Shown: positions 6,258-12,322 of the stretch, piece after piece
Numbering within the stretch: the stretch's first letter is position 1
Layout: every line of letters begins with the position of its first letter
Assembly (NCBI GenBank): GCA_046756945.1
Contig: JBHHXI010000094.1
Span: 1-12,322, forward strand
DNA: 12,322 nucleotides
Direction: 5' to 3'
Source: JACZQZ01 sp046756945
GTDB lineage: Bacteria > Pseudomonadota > Alphaproteobacteria > Rhodospirillales > 2-02-FULL-58-16
Program-made: the position numbers and the translations under genes
The notes under the pieces: model-generated
Told to the model about the DNA's origin: nothing
What the model saw: the letters and a program-made list of their open reading frames with translations, nothing else
Database searches by the model: none

Positions 6258-6893
6258 ATGAGCAGGGAAATCCTCTTTTTCGGCGATCCCATGTGTTCCT
6301 GGTGCTGGGGATTTTCCCCGGTGCTCGACGCCATCGGCGAACACTTCGCCGACCGGGCGCCCGTATCCCTGGTCGTCGGCGGCCTCAGGCCCGGCACTTC
6401 GGAGGCCATGAGCGACGATATGAAGGCGTCCATCCGCCATCACTGGGAGGAAGTGGGCCGCACCACGGGCCAGCCGTTCTCGTTCGGCTTCTTCGAGCGG
6501 GATGGGTTCGTCTACGACACCGAACCCGCCTGCCGGGCCGCGGTGACGGTGAGGAACCTGAAGCCGGAAGCGGCGCTGGCCTATTTCCAGGCGCTGCACC
6601 GCGGCTTCTACGTCGACAACGAGGACATCACGCAGCCGGGACCCCTGGCCGAACTGGCCCGGAGTGTCGGCATCGAGCCCGGGGCCTTCGCCGACGCCTT
6701 CGCCTCGACCGAAATGATCGACGAAACCATCAACGACTTCCGCTACGCCCGCAGCCTCGGCATCACCGGGTTCCCGACGCTGGTGGCGAAGGATGACGGA
6801 GGCCTTGCCGCCCTGACCCTCGGGTACCGGCCCTTCGAGGCGCTGAGGCCGGTCATCGAATCCTGGCTGAGCGACACGTCGGCCGGCGGCTAG
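6258..6893 (+). CDS. Cytoplasmic DsbA-fold thiol-disulfide oxidoreductase (COG3531-like)
   Basis: A 211-residue thioredoxin-fold protein with a DsbA-type helical insertion. The active-site motif is C13-S-W-C16 in GDPMCSWCWGF at the end of the first strand, and the cis-proline loop is GITGFPTLV near residues 172-180. There is no signal peptide, unlike periplasmic DsbA, so it acts in the cytoplasm, as do FrnE-type and other DsbA-family proteins of this class; it resembles the predicted protein-disulfide isomerases of COG3531. I chose the ATG at 6258 because GGAGG sits 7 nt upstream and the beta-strand then starts at residue 4; the longer reading from 6153 overlaps the upstream gene. It is probably co-transcribed with the AhpD-like gene, making a paired CxxC module under the TetR-family regulator. 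The substrate is not identifiable from sequence. Confidence 0.9.
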   Translation: MSREILFFGDPMCSWCWGFSPVLDAIGEHFADRAPVSLVVGGLRPGTSEAMSDDMKASIRHHWEEVGRTTGQPFSFGFFERDGFVYDTEPACRAAVTVRNLKPEAALAYFQALHRGFYVDNEDITQPGPLAELARSVGIEPGAFADAFASTEMIDETINDFRYARSLGITGFPTLVAKDDGGLAALTLGYRPFEALRPVIESWLSDTSAGG

Positions 6894-6947
6894 TACTCGG
6901 GCGCGTTCGAGGGCTTCCCCCGGACCGGCATCGACAGGCCCGGCCGC

Positions 6948-6975
6948 TTGCCCCGGCGGGCCATTTGCCTATACT
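6948..6975 (+). promoter_or_regulatory. Sigma70-like promoter of argG
   Basis: TTGCCC (6948-6953), a 16-bp spacer and TATACT (6970-6975) lie 45 bases upstream of the argG start codon, giving a predicted leader of about 38 nt. No other good promoter is visible in the 126-bp gap after the DsbA-fold gene. I see no clear ARG-box or attenuator here. Confidence 0.6.
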
Positions 6976-7019
6976 GCGCCGCCTGTCCATCCCGACACCG
7001 TCAAGAGGCGCGGACACCC

Positions 7020-8228
<1,209 letters not shown>

Positions 8229-8230
8229 GA

Positions 8231-8256
8231 TCGCTTGCGCGGGCCGCCGTAAGCGA
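8231..8256 (+). terminator. Possible weak terminator after argG
   Basis: TCGCTT (8231-8236) pairs with AAGCGA (8251-8256), followed by CTTTCCCCCC. The stem is short and the tail pyrimidine-rich rather than T-only, so termination is plausible but weak. The low-GC insertion begins about 20 bases further on. Confidence 0.35.
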
Positions 8257-8285
8257 CTTTCCCCCCAGAGATTCTTGAAATCCAG

Positions 8286-9803
8286 TCAACCAGTTAAGGG
8301 GTATTTTCCCGCTGTGACGTCTTCATACAGAAACAGTTTTCCAGAGAGCCAGCAGTCGAGGGCGAGCGGAACAAATTTGACTTTCACGCCCTCCACGTAT
8401 TGAACGGCATAGATGGTTTTCGTCGTTACGTAACAGACCTCCGGGTTGTTTTTTCGACAGAACCCAATAAATCGTTTCAGCACCCGATCGGCCTGCCGGA
8501 AGGGGCGGTCGCTCCATTTCACCTCCATCGCCAACTGAACACCCCGGAGGTCGGGGGCCAAAACGACAACATCCACTTCGCCGGATTTCCAGCGGGCGAA
8601 ATGGAGCCGATCACTGACACGAGCGTGTGCGTACTGGCTCACCAGCGCGGATTCCGCGATCAATCCCATGGAAGGATCATCCTCCTTGACGGCACCGAAA
8701 AGCGCGGCCCTCAAACAGGGATTGGTGAGGTGGACCTTGAAATGGCTTCGTTTCTTGAGACGGCGAGCGTTCTGGTCGACCCGGTACAGGCGGACAATTA
8801 GAAAGGCGGCCTCAAGATAATCTAGATACTTCTTGATGGTGTTCTTGGCGGCCTGTGCGGTTTGCGCCAAGGCCTCGATACTCACCTCCTGGCCGGTGTT
8901 GTAGGCGAGGGTCGTGAACAAACGCTTCAATTCCAGGGTATCGCTCACCCCGTAAAGGCTTGGCAGGTCACGCAGCAGTACTTTGTCAATGATGTCGTTG
9001 GCGACGAAACGATCCATCTGATCGCGGACTTTCTTTTCCAGGATCGCTTCCGGAAATCCGCCGAAATTCAAATAATCGATGAAGGCACGATTGAGTTGGT
9101 CCACAAAACCCACGGTATGGGGGCCACAGCCTGCCAGGATATCAAAAAAGCGGCTGAAAGAATCGGTGTCTGTCCGAGGATCAAAAACGCCGATTTCGGA
9201 CAGCAATTTCAGGGCCTCATCGCCAACTTCAGGTTCCCGTTCAGCGAATTCTAGGAACTCCGAGAAGGTCAGGGGCGGCAAGACGAAGTCGGTGAAGCGA
9301 CCAGCGCCCGATTCCCGGTCCTTCAGTTTCAATGCGGCCGCGGCGGAGCCGGATACTATGAATCGGATGGCGGGATAAGAATCCACCAGGGACTTTAGAT
9401 GAATCTCCCACTCCGGGTGGTACTGGATTTCGTCGAAAAAGGCGAAAACGGGCCCCTGGCGCCCGTGACCGTGCACCTCCAGGAAATCGCGGAGCAGATT
9501 TTCCAGCGTCCGACCGGTATATACGGGTGTGTCCACGGACAAATAGAGGACCCGTTTGGGGTCGATCCCGTTTTCCAACAGGTGCTGCACGGCCTGGTGG
9601 ATCATCACCGTCTTGCCCACCCGGCGCGGGCCCATGAGAACGACGGCGCGCCGCACGGCCGTTTCGGTCACCAGCTTGACGAAACCATCGAAGTAGGCGC
9701 GGCGGGGCCAGATGCGGAAACGCTCATCGACCGCGCCCTCTTCCCACCACGGATTGTCGAAAGCGAGCCGGTTTTTTATTTCAGATTCAGGAACTTGGCG
9801 CAT
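8286..9803 (-). CDS. COG1373-type AAA ATPase with C-terminal DUF4143 (PD-(D/E)xK-like) domain
   Basis: Predicted cytoplasmic ATPase of the AAA_14 plus DUF4143 architecture, 505 residues from the ATG at 9803; an in-frame TTG at 9821 would add six, and neither start has a good ribosome-binding site. Walker A is GPRRVGKT (58-65), Walker B FAFFDE (120-125), and SGS (151-153) fits sensor 1. A winged-helix-like segment (EALAQTAQAAKNTIKKYLDY) follows. The C-terminal domain has E384, GEVD with D411, and MEVKW with E427 and K429: the spacing of a restriction-endonuclease-like active site. No biochemical role is established for these proteins; they are common in mobile or accessory DNA, and nuclease activity is only inferred. 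G+C is visibly lower than in the neighbours, codon use is more AT-rich, and the gene stands alone, all suggesting horizontal acquisition. Confidence 0.9.
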   Translation of the reverse strand: MRQVPESEIKNRLAFDNPWWEEGAVDERFRIWPRRAYFDGFVKLVTETAVRRAVVLMGPRRVGKTVMIHQAVQHLLENGIDPKRVLYLSVDTPVYTGRTLENLLRDFLEVHGHGRQGPVFAFFDEIQYHPEWEIHLKSLVDSYPAIRFIVSGSAAAALKLKDRESGAGRFTDFVLPPLTFSEFLEFAEREPEVGDEALKLLSEIGVFDPRTDTDSFSRFFDILAGCGPHTVGFVDQLNRAFIDYLNFGGFPEAILEKKVRDQMDRFVANDIIDKVLLRDLPSLYGVSDTLELKRLFTTLAYNTGQEVSIEALAQTAQAAKNTIKKYLDYLEAAFLIVRLYRVDQNARRLKKRSHFKVHLTNPCLRAALFGAVKEDDPSMGLIAESALVSQYAHARVSDRLHFARWKSGEVDVVVLAPDLRGVQLAMEVKWSDRPFRQADRVLKRFIGFCRKNNPEVCYVTTKTIYAVQYVEGVKVKFVPLALDCWLSGKLFLYEDVTAGKYPLTG

Positions 9804-9856
9804 TTCGTCACTGTCAATCAATTTGTTGATCTAAATATGACATCAGAGTCCGTAAA

Positions 9857-9872
9857 AATCAATTAATTGATT
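9857..9872. repeat. 16-bp perfect palindrome upstream of the ATPase gene
   Basis: AATCAATTAATTGATT reads identically on both strands. It lies 54 bases upstream of the ATPase ATG in the most A/T-rich part of the window. Related CAATCAATTTGTTGA occurs nearer the start codon at 9815-9829. It may be an operator for the ATPase gene or an end feature of the inserted segment. Confidence 0.45.
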
Positions 9873-9899
9873 GAAATTGAATGGCCGGGTCAGGGACAA

Positions 9900-9941
9900 C
9901 CTGCCTTCGCCGAAGCGAAGCTCCGGCTTCGCGCAGGCAGG
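9900..9941. repeat. Two-tier cruciform, REP-like
   Basis: Inner stem GCGAAGC-TCCG-GCTTCGC (9915-9932) is enclosed by outer arms CCTGCCT (9900-9906) and AGGCAGG (9935-9941), separated by 8 and 2 unpaired bases. It is strictly non-coding and marks the junction between low-GC and normal-GC DNA. The form resembles extragenic palindromic repeats, but no second copy is present in this window. Confidence 0.5.
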
Positions 9942-9996
9942 AGCCCCGGAAAAACCGTGGGGCTGCGGAAACGTTCGCGCCTCCCCGTGCACGGGG
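9942..9996 (-). terminator. Hairpin pair downstream of the uracil-DNA glycosylase-like gene
   Basis: The perfect palindrome CCCCGTGCACGGGG (9983-9996) starts 17 bases after the minus-strand gene's stop. It is followed on that strand by a hairpin with AGCCCC/GGGGCT arms (9942-9964), an inner GG/CC pair and an A5 loop (T5 when read on the minus strand). Either may end transcription from 10598 leftward; no classical T-tail is present. Confidence 0.4.
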
Positions 9997-10013
9997 TGCG
10001 CCCCCGCACCTCT

Positions 10014-10598
10014 CTACCCGAGGATTTGCCGCACCCGTTCCCTCAGTTCCGGCACCACGTCCGCCTCGAACCAGGGGTTTTTCTTGAGCCAGAAGGTGGT
10101 GCGCCAGCTCGGATGCGGCGTCGGCAGGAACTCCGGCAGGTAGTCCCGCCAGGCCTTCACCGTTTCCGTCATGGTCTTCCTGCGCCGTTGGCCCAGGTAG
10201 AAGGCCTGGGCGTAGGTCCCCACCAGCAGCGTCAGCGCGATCTCCGGCAGGGCGGCGAGCAGCGGCGGATGCCACAGGGGCGCGCACTCGGGCCGGGGCG
10301 GGTTGTCGCCGCCTTTCTCCGCCCGGCCCGGATAGCAGAACCCGGTGGGGATGATGGCGATGGCCCCGGCGTCGTAGAAGGTGTCCCGGTCCATGTCCAG
10401 CCAGGCGCGCAGGCGGTCGCCCGAGGGATCGTCCCAGGGGATTCCGCTCTCGTGCACCTTCGTCCCCGGCGCCTGGCCGATGATCATCAGCCTGGCGCCG
10501 GCCGCGGCCCTGAGGACCGGGCGCGGCCCCAGCGGCAGGTGGGCCTCGCAGACGCGGCAGGCGCGCACGTCGCCGAGCAGGGATTCAAGATCATTCAC
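10014..10598 (-). CDS. [4Fe-4S] uracil-DNA glycosylase superfamily protein (COG1573-like)
   Basis: A 194-residue member of the uracil-DNA glycosylase superfamily, which removes uracil from DNA to start base-excision repair. The motif-1 equivalent is GQAPG (41-45), followed by GIPWDDPSGDRLRAWL; the C-terminal motif is PTPHPSWR. Four cysteines, C14, C17, C88 and C105, have the spacing of the [4Fe-4S] ligands of family 4 enzymes. It is not a textbook family 4 protein: GQAPG replaces the common GE(A/G)PG, and IPTGFCYPG replaces the usual TNxxKCxPP, so base specificity is uncertain. Start ATG 10598 places the CxxC at residues 14-17 as in relatives. It is divergent from the Bax-like gene, and TATGAT (10624-10619, minus strand) is a fair -10 candidate. 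Confidence 0.85.
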   Translation of the reverse strand: MNDLESLLGDVRACRVCEAHLPLGPRPVLRAAAGARLMIIGQAPGTKVHESGIPWDDPSGDRLRAWLDMDRDTFYDAGAIAIIPTGFCYPGRAEKGGDNPPRPECAPLWHPPLLAALPEIALTLLVGTYAQAFYLGQRRRKTMTETVKAWRDYLPEFLPTPHPSWRTTFWLKKNPWFEADVVPELRERVRQILG

Positions 10599-10676
10599 GA
10601 TTTGTTTGGGTCTTTCCCATCATAATCGGCGCCCCGTACGAACGCTTGACCTATCCCGGCCGGGGACCATGACTAC

Positions 10677-11558
10677 ATGACTATACGTGCAGCAACGCGG
10701 AAAATCGCGCCTTTCGTCAGGGCCGCCCGTCGGCGGCGGGCGGACCGGGCGTGGACGACGGGTACACCGCTCGGCGCCAAATTGGCCCTTGCCGGCGTCC
10801 TCGCCGCCGTCGTCATCCTCGGCATCCGCCTCATCGTGCCGGCGCCGCCCGCCCCCGGCCTCGCCGAGGTGGCGGCCTACGATCTCGACGGCGTGCGGGC
10901 GGGCGGACCGGTGGACGCGGTTTTCGTCGAGAGCGTCGGAACCGGCCTTCACGACATCGCCGACACCGCCCGGCGCAAGCAGCTGTTCCTGCGCCTGATG
11001 CTTCCTTTGATCCTGCGCGAAAACCGGCACATTCTGGAGGACCGCAAGCGCGTGTGGCGCTCGCCCACGGCACGCATCCGGGACTTGTACGCCCGCTACG
11101 GGGTGCGCGAGGGCGACGTGGCGACCCTGGGGCGCCGGGTGGACGCGGTGCCGCCGTCGCTGGTCCTCGCCCAGGCGGCCATCGAGAGCGGCTGGGGCGC
11201 TTCGCGTTTCGTCGACGAGGCCAACAACTTCTTCGGCCAGCGCACCTACGACGACGCCGTTCACGGCCTGGCGCCGGCGGACGGCGACGGTTCCTTCAAG
11301 GTCAGGCATTTTCCCACCATCGCCGCGTCCGTGCGATCCTATCTCCACAATCTCAACACCCATCGCGCCTACGCCGCCCTGCGCCGCGCCCGGGCGGCCG
11401 GGCGCCGCGACGCCCTGATGATGCCCGCGGGACCGGCCCTCGCCCGCCACCTGACGTCCTATTCGGAACGGCGCGAGGACTACGTCCGGGCGGTCGAGGA
11501 GGTCATCCGCAACAACCGGCTGGACGACTTCGACACCGCCCGCCTGGCAACGCCGTAA
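10677..11558 (+). CDS. Membrane-anchored Bax-like glucosaminidase-domain protein
   Basis: A 293-residue protein with a very basic N-terminus (residues 2-23), one membrane helix LALAGVLAAVVILGIRLIV (about 36-54) and a periplasmic catalytic part, so N-in/C-out. The GH73-type core reads PPSLVLAQAAIESGWGASRF with E170 as likely catalytic acid, followed by NNFFGQ and ASVRSYLHNLNTHRAY. This resembles E. coli Bax, a mannosyl-glycoprotein endo-beta-N-acetylglucosaminidase-domain protein; the likely substrate is peptidoglycan glycan. A role in wall remodelling is inferred. ATG 10677 is preceded by only a weak GGGG; eight bases earlier ATG ACT ACA TGA makes a three-codon open frame whose stop overlaps this ATG. 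It is divergent from the glycosylase-like gene and convergent with the sirtuin gene, 47 bases away. Confidence 0.88.
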   Translation: MTIRAATRKIAPFVRAARRRRADRAWTTGTPLGAKLALAGVLAAVVILGIRLIVPAPPAPGLAEVAAYDLDGVRAGGPVDAVFVESVGTGLHDIADTARRKQLFLRLMLPLILRENRHILEDRKRVWRSPTARIRDLYARYGVREGDVATLGRRVDAVPPSLVLAQAAIESGWGASRFVDEANNFFGQRTYDDAVHGLAPADGDGSFKVRHFPTIAASVRSYLHNLNTHRAYAALRRARAAGRRDALMMPAGPALARHLTSYSERREDYVRAVEEVIRNNRLDDFDTARLATP

Positions 11559-11605
11559 TCGGCGGGACGACGGTTTCCTGACAAAGCGTCCGGGCCGGCC
11601 CCCGG

Positions 11606-12322
11606 CTACCACCCCCGTTCGAGGATCCTGTCCACATAGGCCGGCACCACTTCCGTCGCCGGGCCGTAGACGGCCTCGGCGAACAGGCTGGCGCCCACCG
11701 ACGGCTCCAGGTTCAGCTCCACCGTGTGGGCGTCGCCGGACTGGCGGACGTGCTCGACGAAGCCGGACGCCGGATAGACGTTGCCCGACGTGCCCACGGA
11801 CATGAACAGCGCGCACGCCGACAGCGCGTCGTAAATGCGCTCCATCTCCAGCGGCATCTCGCCGAACCACACCACGTGGGGCCTGAGCGTTCCCGTGGCG
11901 GCGCAGGCTTCGCAGGCGTCCCCGACGCCGAGGTCCGAGGTCCCCGGGAAAACATGCTGGCACGCGGCGCAGCGCGCCTTCAGCAGCTCCCCGTGCATGT
12001 GCACCAGGTCGCGGCTGCCCGCCCGCTCATGCAGATCGTCGATGTTCTGGGTCACCACCAGCACCCGGCCCGGCCATTCGCCGGCAAGGCGCGCCAGCGC
12101 CTGGTGGGCGGCGTTGGGGTGCACGGCGCCGCCGGCGAGCCGGCTGCGCCGGGCGTTGTAAAACGCGTGCACGGCGACCGGATCGCGGGCGAAGGCCTCG
12201 GGCGTGGCCACGTCCTCGACACGTATCCTGGCCCAGATGCCGTCGGCGTCGCGGAAGGTGTCGAGGCCGGACTCCTTCGAAATGCCGGCGCCGGTGAGGA
12301 CGACGATGTGCCGCTCGGATCT
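11606..12322 (-). CDS. cobB: CobB-type NAD-dependent protein deacylase (sirtuin), 5' end outside the window
   Basis: Sir2-family enzyme that uses NAD+ to remove acyl groups from lysines. The frame stays open through the right edge, so the start is missing: 238 residues are visible, beginning just before IVVLTGAGISKESGLDTFR, the NAD-binding segment (GAGIS at visible residues 11-15). A GTG at 12211 is internal, because starting there would delete the NAD-binding loop. Also present are TQNIDDLHERAG, the catalytic-His motif HMHGELLKARC, two zinc CxxC pairs (CAAC and CEAC), and the late GTSGNVYPA segment. FYNARRSRL (Y55, R58 in the visible part) matches the Tyr-x-x-Arg of class III sirtuins, which in CobB and SIRT5 binds succinyl or malonyl groups, so desuccinylase activity is likely besides deacetylation. 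Truncation is by the window only. Confidence 0.93.
   Translation of the reverse strand, partial: RSERHIVVLTGAGISKESGLDTFRDADGIWARIRVEDVATPEAFARDPVAVHAFYNARRSRLAGGAVHPNAAHQALARLAGEWPGRVLVVTQNIDDLHERAGSRDLVHMHGELLKARCAACQHVFPGTSDLGVGDACEACAATGTLRPHVVWFGEMPLEMERIYDALSACALFMSVGTSGNVYPASGFVEHVRQSGDAHTVELNLEPSVGASLFAEAVYGPATEVVPAYVDRILERGW

Noticed and set aside
10669..10680. Three-codon open frame ATG ACT ACA TGA overlapping the Bax-like start codon
   Set aside because: Could be a minimal upstream frame for termination-reinitiation, but there is no good ribosome-binding site and such short frames arise easily by chance. Not supported as a feature.
11590..11605. CCGGG/CCCGG mini-hairpin between the Bax-like and sirtuin genes
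   Set aside because: Only 5 bp with a 6-nt loop and no T-tract; too weak in GC-rich DNA to call a terminator.
10620..11963. 447-codon open frame on the minus strand antisense to the Bax-like gene
   Set aside because: Shadow frame of high-GC coding DNA with no motif; the opposite strand encodes an intact glucosaminidase-domain protein.

Overview
This is a GC-rich (roughly two-thirds G+C by eye) stretch of bacterial chromosome. Gene content and protein style point to an alphaproteobacterium, probably Rhodospirillales-like or a relative. The clues are an IalB-family secreted protein, an R. etli-type asparaginase, a COG1373 ATPase and a compact [4Fe-4S] uracil-DNA glycosylase-like protein. This assignment is an inference, since no rRNA or other marker gene is present.

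Layout, left to right. (1) A SpoU/TrmH-type RNA methyltransferase (+) faces a zinc-type L-asparaginase (-). The 159-bp gap between them is almost entirely a composite palindromic element with imperfect terminal inverted repeats. (2) Divergent from the asparaginase are a small exported IalB-family protein and rlmN, separated by a strong GC hairpin. (3) rlmN converges on a metal- and PLP-dependent D-threonine aldolase/D-serine dehydratase-type enzyme, with a shared 11-bp-stem hairpin between them. (4) Divergent from that enzyme are a TetR-family regulator, an AhpD/carboxymuconolactone-decarboxylase-like CxxC protein and a cytoplasmic DsbA-fold CxxC protein. Related operator-like palindromes lie before the regulator and before the AhpD-like gene. 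(5) argG follows with its own sigma70-like promoter. (6) A lower-GC segment (about 8.28-9.88 kb) carries one COG1373/DUF4143 ATPase on the minus strand and looks like an insertion. (7) A cluster of hairpins is followed by the uracil-DNA glycosylase-like gene (-), a divergent membrane-anchored Bax-like glucosaminidase (+) and a convergent CobB-type sirtuin (-) that runs off the right edge.

Most genes are ordinary chromosomal functions: RNA modification, arginine synthesis, DNA repair, cell-wall turnover and amino-acid catabolism. The best candidate for an undescribed system is the TetR/AhpD-like/DsbA-like block. Its regulator has a single cysteine at the position matching the redox-active Cys106 of E. 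coli NemR, its two structural genes are both CxxC thiol proteins, and three related palindromes surround its promoters. I read it as a self-regulated thiol-redox or electrophile-response module. The second candidate is the roughly 145-bp composite palindromic element at 683-827, which has the geometry of a MITE or REP-type mobile repeat.

No tRNA, rRNA, CRISPR array or intact insertion sequence was seen. No stretch over 300 bases lacks a gene.
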